Below, one piece after another: positions 53,734-60,757 of a stretch of DNA of 64,000 bases. Both the position numbers and the translations under genes were made by a program. Source of the stretch: Oscillospiraceae bacterium. GTDB lineage: Bacteria; Bacillota; Clostridia; Oscillospirales; Ruminococcaceae. The stretch lies in contig JALFVE010000033.1 of assembly GCA_022787085.1 (NCBI GenBank), positions 25,535 to 89,534 on the forward strand, in the 5' to 3' direction. The notes beneath the pieces were generated by a model. It searched no databases and had not been told where the DNA came from. It saw nothing but the letters and a program-made list of their open reading frames with translations. Numbering within the stretch: position 1 is the first letter of the stretch; each line of letters begins with the position of its first letter.

Positions 53734-54046
53734 ATTTTATCCCCAGCTTTTTCATTGCGTTTATGATATCGTGCCATTCGGCGAGCATTTTTTCAAGCTC
53801 ATCCATTCCTTTTTTTGTTACACGATAGTATTTTCGCTTTGGTCCTCCCGAATGTTCCCCCATATAGCTTTCGGTGCAGCCGTCGGCGTGGAGCCTGCGC
53901 AGGACGGCATAGACGGTGCTTTCATTTATTTCGGGGAATATTTCCGTTATCCGCTTCATTATATCATAGCCGTAAAGCTCGTCGGTGGTCAGGGTATAGA
54001 GCACGGACAGCTCCAGCACTCCTTTTTTCATCTGTCCCTTATCCAT
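53732..54046 (-). CDS. PadR-family transcriptional regulator
   Basis: A 104-residue protein with a PadR winged helix: KKGVLELSVLYTLTTDELYGYDIMKRI, then ESTVYAVLRRLHADGCTESYMGEHSGGPKRKYYRVTKKG, and a short dimer helix. It overlaps the end of the HAAS-domain gene by 8 bp. Two matching dyads flank the promoter of this pair, consistent with autoregulation. Confidence 0.93.
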   Translation of the reverse strand: MDKGQMKKGVLELSVLYTLTTDELYGYDIMKRITEIFPEINESTVYAVLRRLHADGCTESYMGEHSGGPKRKYYRVTKKGMDELEKMLAEWHDIINAMKKLGIK

Positions 54047-55001
54047 TTTCTGCCCTCCTGCTTCTGCGTATCTGGAGTATTGCTGCCAGTGCTGCCGCTG
54101 TGCATATCATCCCGCCGGAAAGATAATATCCGTAACCTATCGGCTGAAAAATGCTGCTGTACGGGTCTATGCGGCTTGCGGCAAGCCAGAGCCTGCTTGC
54201 ATAGGCTATTGTGAACAGGGAAGGGTACAATGCGGCTGCTTTCAGAGCATTTTTATCGTTAACGGTGCAGAGCAATGAGAGATATGAGGACAGAAAAAGG
54301 ACTGCAAAAAGCGCCTTTGCGATTCCGAGTGCTCCGATCACATTCTCATACAGTGGGTATTTTACAATTGCTGCGGCCATTCGGACAAGTGTCACGACGG
54401 TGTACAGGGTCAATCCGCCCGACAGTAATGCTTTAATTGTTCTTTTGGTTTTTATAAAGGAAATAAGGAGCAGTACTGTTGATAATGCTGCTGCTGCCAT
54501 AAATAATATTACCGATATCCCTGCATATTTGTGTGTTTCTGCGATAAATACATAACTGAAAAAGCATCCGAGAAAATTTCCGCTTACGGGCAGCAGGAGG
54601 GCGGATATAAGCGGGATAATATCAGCGGGATATTCCGCAATGCTCCGAAGCGGGCTTTTTGGAAGTTCACAGATCATCAGAAACAGCAGAGGCAGGAATA
54701 TCATCGGCACAAACAGCTCTGCTTCCGTTTCAAGCATGACATAATGGAGAAGGAGCGTGATGAATATGCAGGCAGCTGTCCTTATTATGGGGTCTGCCGT
54801 TATTTTTATGCCCGAGGACAGCTCCTTTGCGGCGGCGGCGGGGGAGCCGAGTCCTGCGGCGATTTCCTCCTCGGTCCTGCCCTCTGCCGCTCCCGCTTCA
54901 AAACATTCCTCCATGTCGCTCATTATGTCCCGAAGCTCTTCGGCGGATACCCGAAAACGAAGCTTATTTTCAAGGACATTCAGATATTGTTTCTTTGTCA
55001 T
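54039..55001 (-). CDS. HAAS-domain (DUF1700-like) membrane protein
   Basis: A 320-residue protein. Residues about 1-60 form the HAAS domain (LRFRVSAEELRDIMSDMEECFEAGAAEGRTEEEIAAGLGSP), which is generally paired with PadR regulators and thought to pass a membrane signal to them. The remaining 250 residues contain about eight hydrophobic helices. The ATG at 55001 is used (GGGAG upstream). Here the HAAS gene precedes PadR, whereas the order PadR then HAAS is more usual. Confidence 0.87.
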   Translation of the reverse strand: MTKKQYLNVLENKLRFRVSAEELRDIMSDMEECFEAGAAEGRTEEEIAAGLGSPAAAAKELSSGIKITADPIIRTAACIFITLLLHYVMLETEAELFVPMIFLPLLFLMICELPKSPLRSIAEYPADIIPLISALLLPVSGNFLGCFFSYVFIAETHKYAGISVILFMAAAALSTVLLLISFIKTKRTIKALLSGGLTLYTVVTLVRMAAAIVKYPLYENVIGALGIAKALFAVLFLSSYLSLLCTVNDKNALKAAALYPSLFTIAYASRLWLAASRIDPYSSIFQPIGYGYYLSGGMICTAAALAAILQIRRSRRAENG

Positions 55002-55019
55002 TTTCTTCACTCCCAAACT

Positions 55020-55084
55020 ACTGTTTATTGAATAATAGTTTTGCTGCTTTTATAATATCATACTACTGTTCAAAAGTCAATAGT
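55020..55084 (-). promoter_or_regulatory. Promoter of HAAS-PadR operon with two operators
   Basis: On the minus strand, TTGACT (55080-55075), a 17-bp spacer and TATTAT (55057-55052). The dyad ACTGTT-N8-AATAGT occurs at 55020-55039, downstream of the start site, and again at 55065-55084, over the -35. Each is within a 27-bp near-direct repeat, so the sites bracket the promoter. Confidence 0.82.
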
Positions 55085-55150
55085 TTGGAAAATAATTTTC
55101 GGGTACTGCTGATTTTTTTGATGGCTGCTATGAAATAATTTATCTTATTA

Positions 55151-55179
55151 TTGACAAATGACGGTATATTTGGTATACT
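55151..55179 (+). promoter_or_regulatory. Promoter of hybrid histidine kinase
   Basis: TTGACA (55151-55156), a 17-bp spacer and TATACT (55174-55179) with an extended TGG element. Confidence 0.85.
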
Positions 55180-55245
55180 TTAATTGTGAATAATGCTTAT
55201 TCTTAAAATTATTTTGATATTTACCGTATCTGAGGAGGGATTCTT

Positions 55246-57264
55246 TTGGACGCTGAAAATAAGGAGCTGACTCTCAGCCGCATTTCCCGAACCGTTTTTT
55301 CAAAATGCTCCGCAGTTTATCTTATTGACGCTGCTGCCAATTCCTTTGAGGAGCTTGTGGCAGATGATGATTTCAGGGCTGCTGTTGGCTCGTCGGGAGA
55401 TCTTACCAAGCTTTACAAGGGGCTTTTTCAGCACATCAGCTCAGGTGAGACTAAGAAAAATGCCAATTACGACGCCTTTGTGTATGAGTCCCTTTTCAAG
55501 CGTGACAGCTTCAGCGGAAGTGTGACAATTCCCGTTAAGGACGGGGAGAAAAGCTTCATTTACCGTGTGATTAAGACTGCAGAAAACGAAAATGCCGTTT
55601 ATTTTATGGAAAATACCGACGGTCATATTTCCGACAGGCTTGAAAAAATGAAGATGGACACCATTCAGGAAAATTATCTTTTCTCGATGATAGTTGATCT
55701 GAAAAACGATACCTGCCGAAATTCCGCCACCACCGAGATCAACGCTGAGCGGCAGGATTATCTTGACATTAAATATTCTCAATGGAGATACATGATCGCT
55801 AATATGTTCATGCCCAACGACAAGAGTATGTTCCTTTCGGCTTCCGATCCCGGGCATATCATCGAAAAACTTGAGAAGGACAAGTATTTCCGTATTGAGA
55901 TGCAGATGCAGAATTTGCAGGGCGAATACATATGGGTTCGGCTCACTTTCAGCAGAATGAAGGATTTCAGCCGTGAAAATCCCATTTTCGTTTATACTGT
56001 TCAGGATATCAATGAGGATATGCTCCGCCTGCTCCATCAGGAAAATATCATTGCCGCTGTTGAAGAAAAAAACAAGGAGCTTGACAATATCAATAAGGCG
56101 AAAACCGTTTTTATCTCTAATATGTCCCATGAGATCAGGACGCCTATAAATGCTGTTCTCGGCATGGACGAAATGATACTTCGGGAAAGCTCCGAGGAAC
56201 ATATCAGGCAGTATGCGGGCAACATCAGAAGCGCAGGCAAAATGCTCCTTAGCATTATCAACGATATTCTCGATTATTCAAAGATCGAGGCGGGTAAGAT
56301 GGAGATAATTCCCGTTGAGTACAGCACTGCTGCGATGATCGACGATATATGCAGCATTGTTTCCATTAAGGTGAAGGAAAAGAATTTAAAGCTTAATGTT
56401 AATGTCTCCGAGGACATCCCCTCCCGTCTGCTGGGCGATGAGCTGAGAATAAAGCAGATCATTATCAATATACTTACAAATGCTGTTAAGTACACCGAGA
56501 AGGGCAGCGTTACCTTTACGGTGGACTGCACTGAGGCAGAGGAGGGCATGACCGGGCTTCGCATCAGGGTCGAGGATACAGGAATCGGTATGCGTAAGGA
56601 GGACATGAGCAGACTCTTTACCGCCTTCGAGCGCCTTGAGGAAAAGCGCAACCGAAATATTGAGGGCACAGGACTCGGAATGAGCATCGTTGTCCGCCTT
56701 CTTGAGCAGATGAACAGCAGGCTGGATGTTGAAAGCGTTTACGGTCAGGGTTCTGTTTTTTCCTTCGTTCTTCCTCAGAAGGTGGCAGACAGCAGTCCTG
56801 TCGGCGATTTCGAGAAGGCAAGGAAAAAGAGGATAGAGGACTTTAAGCCCGATGAGATCCCGTATGCGCCATCTGCAAGGATCCTTGTGGTTGATGATAC
56901 CTCGTTTAATCTTACTATTGTCAGCCATCTTCTCAAGCGAAACGGTATCAAGCCCGACACCGCTTCAAGCGGTGAGGAGTGTCTGAAAAAGGCTTCCGAA
57001 AATGAGTATGACATGATCCTCCTCGATCATGTGATGCCCGGCATGGACGGCGTTGAAACTCTGGACAGGCTTCGCAGGATGGGCGGCAGATCTGCTGATA
57101 TCCCTGTTATTGCGCTGACTGCAAATGTTATGTCGGGTGCCAGAGAAAGATATCTCAATGCGGGCTTTTCGGATTTCGTGGAAAAGCCTATTGTCCCCTC
57201 AAAGCTCGAGGCGGCTCTTATTCAGTATCTGCCTTCCGGGCTCCTTGAAAAGCGTAAAAAGTAA
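55246..57264 (+). CDS. Soluble hybrid sensor histidine kinase/response regulator
   Basis: A 672-residue protein with a TTG start 7 nt after GAGGAGGG. Residues about 1-265 form a PAS-like sensor region; no membrane helix is visible, so it should be cytoplasmic. HisKA carries MSHEIRTPINAVLGMDEM, with the phosphorylated His near residue 295. The ATPase domain (about 395-515) has the N box NILTNAVKYTEKG, DTGIGM and GTGLGMSIV. A receiver domain (about 545-665) has DD pairs, LLDHVMPGMDG and a late Lys. No downstream regulator is adjacent. Confidence 0.92.
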   Translation: MDAENKELTLSRISRTVFSKCSAVYLIDAAANSFEELVADDDFRAAVGSSGDLTKLYKGLFQHISSGETKKNANYDAFVYESLFKRDSFSGSVTIPVKDGEKSFIYRVIKTAENENAVYFMENTDGHISDRLEKMKMDTIQENYLFSMIVDLKNDTCRNSATTEINAERQDYLDIKYSQWRYMIANMFMPNDKSMFLSASDPGHIIEKLEKDKYFRIEMQMQNLQGEYIWVRLTFSRMKDFSRENPIFVYTVQDINEDMLRLLHQENIIAAVEEKNKELDNINKAKTVFISNMSHEIRTPINAVLGMDEMILRESSEEHIRQYAGNIRSAGKMLLSIINDILDYSKIEAGKMEIIPVEYSTAAMIDDICSIVSIKVKEKNLKLNVNVSEDIPSRLLGDELRIKQIIINILTNAVKYTEKGSVTFTVDCTEAEEGMTGLRIRVEDTGIGMRKEDMSRLFTAFERLEEKRNRNIEGTGLGMSIVVRLLEQMNSRLDVESVYGQGSVFSFVLPQKVADSSPVGDFEKARKKRIEDFKPDEIPYAPSARILVVDDTSFNLTIVSHLLKRNGIKPDTASSGEECLKKASENEYDMILLDHVMPGMDGVETLDRLRRMGGRSADIPVIALTANVMSGARERYLNAGFSDFVEKPIVPSKLEAALIQYLPSGLLEKRKK

Positions 57265-57271
57265 TTCTGCT

Positions 57272-57300
57272 AAGCAGCGGTCATATCCCGCTGCTTTTGC
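57272..57300 (+). terminator. Terminator after hybrid kinase
   Basis: AAGCAGCGG (57272-57280) pairs with CCGCTGCTT (57288-57296), followed by TTGC. The U-run is poor. Confidence 0.6.
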
Positions 57301-57371
57301 TTGGTCCGGTATTGATACTGCATAAGTTTCTTTGATGGAACAAGCCGTTACTCGAATCTTTGATAAAAGTA

Positions 57372-57400
57372 TTGCAAAAGTTGTATTAATATGCTATAAT
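57372..57400 (+). promoter_or_regulatory. Promoter of hsdS
   Basis: TTGCAA (57372-57377), a 17-bp spacer and TATAAT (57395-57400). The stretch 57301-57371 before it holds nothing I recognise. Confidence 0.65.
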
Positions 57401-57459
57401 TATAATATTACAATATCGTTGGAAAACCATGCTCGCCGCAGAACTCACATTCAGAATAA

Positions 57460-57576
57460 ACGCCATATGGGAAATACCCTTTCGGCTTTTTTGAACTGCT
57501 TTCATATGATGACTTACGGGCTTGGGATTATGACGGTGACTGCTATGGCGGAGTTGGAGGGTTGTTGAATGGGTAA
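57460..57576 (+). pseudogene. Unidentified gene fragment overlapping hsdS start
   Basis: An open frame of 38 codons with no standard start ends at 57576, overlapping the hsdS ATG. It has a protein-like composition with Tyr-Asp-Asp-Leu-Arg-Ala-Trp-Asp-Tyr-Asp and a Gly-rich end. A second frame just upstream (57430-57495), beginning Met-Leu-Ala-Ala-Glu-Leu, could join it by one frameshift. This suggests the 3' end of a decayed gene. The parent family is not recognised. Confidence 0.35.
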
Positions 57577-58663
57577 GTGGAAAACTAAGAGATTGGGAGA
57601 CATTTGTGATATACTTTCCGGTGGTACACCATCACGTTCCAAATCAGAGTATTGGAATAATGGTAATATTCCGTGGGTCAAAATTAGCGATTTTAATGGT
57701 AAATATCTTGAAAGCACAGAAGAAAAGATAACCAAAAATGGACTTGAAAACTCTTCAGCGAAATTATTTGAAGCTGGGACAATACTTTTTACAATTTTTG
57801 CAACACTTGGAGAGGTTACAATCTTGAAAATTGATGCAACTACAAACCAAGCTATTGCAGGTATTATTATTAAGGATAATACTGTCAATAAATATTACCT
57901 ATATTATTACTTATTATCATTGAAAAGTTTTGTGAATAGCGTTGGAAGAGGTGTTGCACAAAATAATATCAATATGTCGATATTAAGAGATTTTCGTATT
58001 CCAATACCACCACTTGAGGAACAGCAAAAAATCGCCGCAACTCTCGATAAAGTTACCGACCTCATAAGCTTATGCAAGAAAGAGCTTGAAGAGCTTGATT
58101 TGCTTGTTAAAGCCAGATTTTCAGAAATGTTTGGGGATTTAGCAACCAATAATAAAGGCTTTGAACAGCATAAAGGAGCAGACCTTTTTAAGTTTTCAAG
58201 CGGAAAGTTTTTGAAAGAAGAAAAAAGGTTTGAAAGTGGCTTTGCAGCTTATGGTGGAAATGGAATTGCTTGGTATACAGATGAACCTCTAATTGATTAT
58301 CCAACCATTATCATTGGACGTGTTGGGGCTTTATGTGGAAATATTCATATGGTTAAAGAGCCGGTTTGGATAACAGATAATGCAATATATATAAAAGAGC
58401 ATAAGACTGATAAATTCACATTAGAATTTTTAAATGAAGTAATGAAGATGATGAATTTCTATCAGTATGCAGATTTTTCCGGTCAGCCTAAAATTACGCA
58501 GAAACCCTTAGAAAACCTTCTTTATATTGTTCCTCCTAAGCATATGCAGAATGAATTTTCCGATTTTGTTCAAGCAACCGACAAATCAAAAAATTCAGTA
58601 AAAAAATCTCTTGAAAAGCTCGAAACGCTGAAAAAATCACTTATGCAGGAGTATTTCGGGTAA
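57569..58663 (+). CDS. hsdS: Orphan type I restriction specificity subunit HsdS
   Basis: A 364-residue specificity subunit with two target recognition domains. The first starts WKTKRLGDICDILSGGTPSRSK and ends in IPIPPLEEQQKIAATLDKVTDLI, the standard conserved spacer. The second (about 195-330) starts with the HKGADLFKF region and ends in IVPPKHMQNEF followed by a coiled spacer. Each domain reads half of the bipartite DNA site. No hsdM or hsdR is in the window. The gene is richer in A and T, with more ATT/AAA/TTA codons than its neighbours, so recent transfer is likely. Confidence 0.93.
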   Translation: MGKWKTKRLGDICDILSGGTPSRSKSEYWNNGNIPWVKISDFNGKYLESTEEKITKNGLENSSAKLFEAGTILFTIFATLGEVTILKIDATTNQAIAGIIIKDNTVNKYYLYYYLLSLKSFVNSVGRGVAQNNINMSILRDFRIPIPPLEEQQKIAATLDKVTDLISLCKKELEELDLLVKARFSEMFGDLATNNKGFEQHKGADLFKFSSGKFLKEEKRFESGFAAYGGNGIAWYTDEPLIDYPTIIIGRVGALCGNIHMVKEPVWITDNAIYIKEHKTDKFTLEFLNEVMKMMNFYQYADFSGQPKITQKPLENLLYIVPPKHMQNEFSDFVQATDKSKNSVKKSLEKLETLKKSLMQEYFG

Positions 58664-58681
58664 ATACATACGACACGAATT

Positions 58682-58714
58682 GCCGGGCTGCTTTTTATGG
58701 CAGCCCGGCTGTTT
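58682..58714 (+). terminator. Terminator after hsdS
   Basis: GCCGGGCTGC-N8-GCAGCCCGGC is a perfect stem followed by TGTTTTG. Confidence 0.88.
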
Positions 58715-58792
58715 TGCGTGATCTCATATTCAAAAAAAAATTTGGAAATTAAGCGAAAATTAAGCCTCAATTCAGAAAAAAGTTATATAATG

Positions 58793-58876
58793 TATGTTAT
58801 GATAACCCATGATCTTAATGTTGCAAAATCTGCTCAGCGAATTGTGAAAATAATTGATGGTGAGATCTTTGAATGA
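58793..58876 (+). pseudogene. C-terminal remnant of an ABC transporter ATPase
   Basis: In-frame codons give Tyr-Val-Met-Ile-Thr-His-Asp-Leu-Asn-Val-Ala, then an Arg-Ile-Val-Lys-Ile and Asp-Gly-Glu-Ile end before TGA. This is the switch-histidine region and C-terminus of a MacB/LolD-type ATP-binding protein. Walker A, signature and Walker B are absent, and the sequence upstream in the frame is unrelated. Only the last 27 codons survive. Confidence 0.75.
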
Positions 58877-59003
58877 CAGCGGAGATGAGTGTACATCATT
58901 CTCACAAGTTGACCCTATCGTTTTTTTAGCGGGTCTGATCATAGATGGTGACTCGGCAGTAATAGGTGAATATAAGAAACCGTAAGATGTTTTGGAATAA
59001 TGC

Positions 59004-59045
59004 CAGTACCGCATAAAGCAGTCAGATGGGCTTTATGCGGTACTG
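59004..59045 (+). terminator. Perfect 16-bp hairpin, probable terminator
   Basis: CAGTACCGCATAAAGC and GCTTTATGCGGTACTG are exact reverse complements separated by 10 bp, followed by ATTTTTC. No intact gene precedes it, so it is probably the terminator of a lost gene. Confidence 0.75.
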
Positions 59046-59070
59046 ATTTTTCTTTATTTTCATATTACCG

Positions 59071-59199
59071 ATGTTTGACTGCTGCAGTGAGAAGAAATAT
59101 GATAAGGACGGTGTGATAAAGCCTGCTTCCTTTTATGATTATGAAATAACTCTCGACGCACTTGACGGCGTAACTCCCGAGATATTCGATATGATGTGA
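59071..59199 (+). pseudogene. Unidentified 42-codon gene fragment
   Basis: The frame runs from ATG at 59071 to TGA at 59199 and has a protein-like composition: Cys-Cys near the start, Lys/Asp-rich, then Phe-Tyr-Asp-Tyr-Glu-Ile-Thr and a Thr-Pro-Glu-Ile-Phe end. No ribosome site is visible. A second short frame follows 3 nt later (59200-59247) with acidic and aromatic residues. This looks like an internal piece of a larger lost gene; the family is not recognised. Confidence 0.35.
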
Positions 59200-59379
59200 T
59201 ATGTACAGCGAGGATGAATATCTTTTTTTTCGGGAATCCGGCATTTGATTTTCTGCCGCCGTCCATAATGTGTCTTGAGGATATCTATTTCTTGTTTCCG
59301 CACAATTCTGTAATAATGGAATTATCCGCCCTCACTCCGCATAAAATATCATAATTCTAAGTGTTAACGGGGGAGAGCT

Positions 59380-59535
59380 ATGAATGAGCTGACATTTGAT
59401 GACAAAAAGGAAAGGGCGGTTATATTAGGGGAGTACATAACCGAAAATAAAGCTACTGTTCGTGCTGCTGCAAAGGTTTTTGGGATAAGCAAGTCTACTG
59501 TACATATGGACGGGACAAAACAGAAAATATTATGA
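59380..59535 (+). pseudogene. spoIIID: Truncated SpoIIID-like sporulation regulator
   Basis: A 51-codon frame with a GGGGGAG ribosome site. Residues about 9-45 match the N-terminal part of SpoIIID: Glu-Arg-Ala-Val-Ile-Leu-Gly-Glu-Tyr-Ile, then Thr-Val-Arg and a helix-turn-helix Val-Phe-Gly-Ile-Ser-Lys-Ser-Thr-Val-His. The family is normally about 80-95 residues. Here the similarity stops right after the recognition helix, with an unrelated six-residue tail and a stop. The basic C-terminal DNA-contacting helix is missing, so it is probably inactive. Confidence 0.75.
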
Positions 59536-59674
59536 CAGGCTTGTATATCATCATCAGATAATGATTTGACCACATATCATGGGGGAAATGATATGTGGTC
59601 ATTTGTTTGCGTTGTTGTCTGATTACAGGCAAATCGTCATATAAGGCGGAATGGAGACAATATCATTCTTTCCC

Positions 59675-59721
59675 TTGACTATACCCCCACTATACTATAT
59701 AATATAAGAAGTAACCCCCAC
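59675..59721 (+). promoter_or_regulatory. Promoter of LytTR-PAS gene with paired ACCCCCAC repeats
   Basis: TTGACT (59675-59680), a 17-bp spacer and TATAAT (59698-59703). ACCCCCAC occurs at 59683-59690, in the spacer, and again at 59714-59721, 31 bp later (about three helical turns). LytTR proteins usually bind paired direct repeats, so these are candidate autoregulatory sites. Confidence 0.65.
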
Positions 59722-59745
59722 AAATCCAAAACGAGGAGCAAAACA

Positions 59746-60534
59746 ATGGAAGAAAAGACCATAACATTCATATCCGACCGAAAGACCTATACTATACCCG
59801 TAACGAACATACTATATGTAATGATGAAAAAGCAGGACGCTTATGTTCATGTTTCGGACGGGAGTATTCTTAAAACACGAATGACCTTTGCCGAGTTTCA
59901 AAAGGAGCTGGGCGAGGATTTTATCAGGATTCACCGAGGCTGTCTTGTTTCGGCAAAGGCTATCCACAGCGTAAAGGAGCTTTTAACCCTCTCGAACGGC
60001 GATTCTCTGGAATATTCCGCACAGCACAGAGAGGAGATAATCGAGAAATTCCGCAAAAAACAGCGCAGTATCATCGACAGCTTTGCGAATAATGGCAATC
60101 CTGTGAAAAATGATGAATATCACGAGCATTACAAATGCTTTGACGATATCCCCGTTGCCTTCACCGATATAGAAATGGTGTTCGATGAGGACAGTCAGGC
60201 GGTGGACTGGATATTCCGCTACGGAAATGAAGCCCTTGCACGGTTAGAAAACTGCCCCCTTGACAAGCTTATTGGCAGCAGCTTCGGCAGCATTTTTGAG
60301 AATATGGACAGAAAATGGCTCAGAAGTTATGAACGTGCGGTGCTTTACGGCGAGACCCTTGAGCTTATCGACTACAGCCCCGAAATAGACAAGTATCTTC
60401 GGATAATCTGTTTCCCCACCTTCAAGGGGCATTGCGGCTGTATGCTTTTTGACATTTGCGATACAAAAATGTCTTTTGAAAACTCCGCAGGGGACAGGGC
60501 GGTACTTATGTATTTGCGAAAAATGATGAATTGA
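59746..60534 (+). CDS. LytTR DNA-binding protein with C-terminal PAS-like domain
   Basis: A 262-residue protein. Residues about 5-105 form a LytTR domain: ITFISDRKTYTIPVTNILYVMMKKQDAYVHVSDGS ... FIRIHRGCLVSAKAIHSV. A short linker leads to a PAS-like domain (about 120-245) with VAFTDIEMVFDEDSQAVDWIFRYGNEALARLENCPLDKLIGSSF. In most regulators LytTR is at the C-terminus after a receiver domain, so this order is unusual. No receiver domain is present. It stands directly before the giant surface protein gene and may control it. Confidence 0.85.
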   Translation: MEEKTITFISDRKTYTIPVTNILYVMMKKQDAYVHVSDGSILKTRMTFAEFQKELGEDFIRIHRGCLVSAKAIHSVKELLTLSNGDSLEYSAQHREEIIEKFRKKQRSIIDSFANNGNPVKNDEYHEHYKCFDDIPVAFTDIEMVFDEDSQAVDWIFRYGNEALARLENCPLDKLIGSSFGSIFENMDRKWLRSYERAVLYGETLELIDYSPEIDKYLRIICFPTFKGHCGCMLFDICDTKMSFENSAGDRAVLMYLRKMMN

Positions 60535-60542
60535 TGCAGAGC

Positions 60543-60574
60543 AACATGGAACGAACGGTTTTTCGTTCCATGTT
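60543..60574 (+). terminator. Hairpin after LytTR-PAS gene
   Basis: AACATGGAACGAA (60543-60555) and TTCGTTCCATGTT (60562-60574) pair perfectly. GTTCCATG recurs at about 60579-60586. The following sequence is T-rich but not a clean T-run, so termination may be partial. Confidence 0.65.
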
Positions 60575-60609
60575 GTTGTTCCATGTCCTATGTATTGGTT
60601 CCAAGTCTA

Positions 60610-60638
60610 TTGACAAATCCAAAATTATGCAGTATAAT
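60610..60638 (+). promoter_or_regulatory. Consensus promoter of giant surface protein
   Basis: TTGACA (60610-60615), a 17-bp spacer and TATAAT (60633-60638) are both perfect. The predicted leader before the TTG start is about 113 nt, and I see no structure in it. Confidence 0.9.
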
Positions 60639-60757
60639 ATTTTTTATGCAGATGTTTTCAGCTTGTATGACATTTATTAAGCAGGCAATACAAATCAGAA
60701 CTATCGGACACAGGCAGAAAAGAAATTTTGTATGTAATACTGAAAGGAAGGATAAAT

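Larger units (their letters stand above)
58877..59745 (+). other. Low-coding region with gene debris
   Basis: This 870-bp stretch has no intact large gene. It contains a short frame of 41 codons (58860-58985, GTG start, Asp/Gly-rich, unrecognised), a strong hairpin (59004-59045), a 42-codon fragment (59071-59199), a 28-codon frame near 59268-59354, the SpoIIID-like fragment (59380-59535), and the LytTR promoter. Frames change repeatedly, as expected for eroded genes. Confidence 0.6.

Noticed and set aside
57265..59745. Possible complete mobile element around hsdS
   Set aside because: No integrase, transposase, matching terminal repeats or target duplication could be found; only debris supports past insertion.
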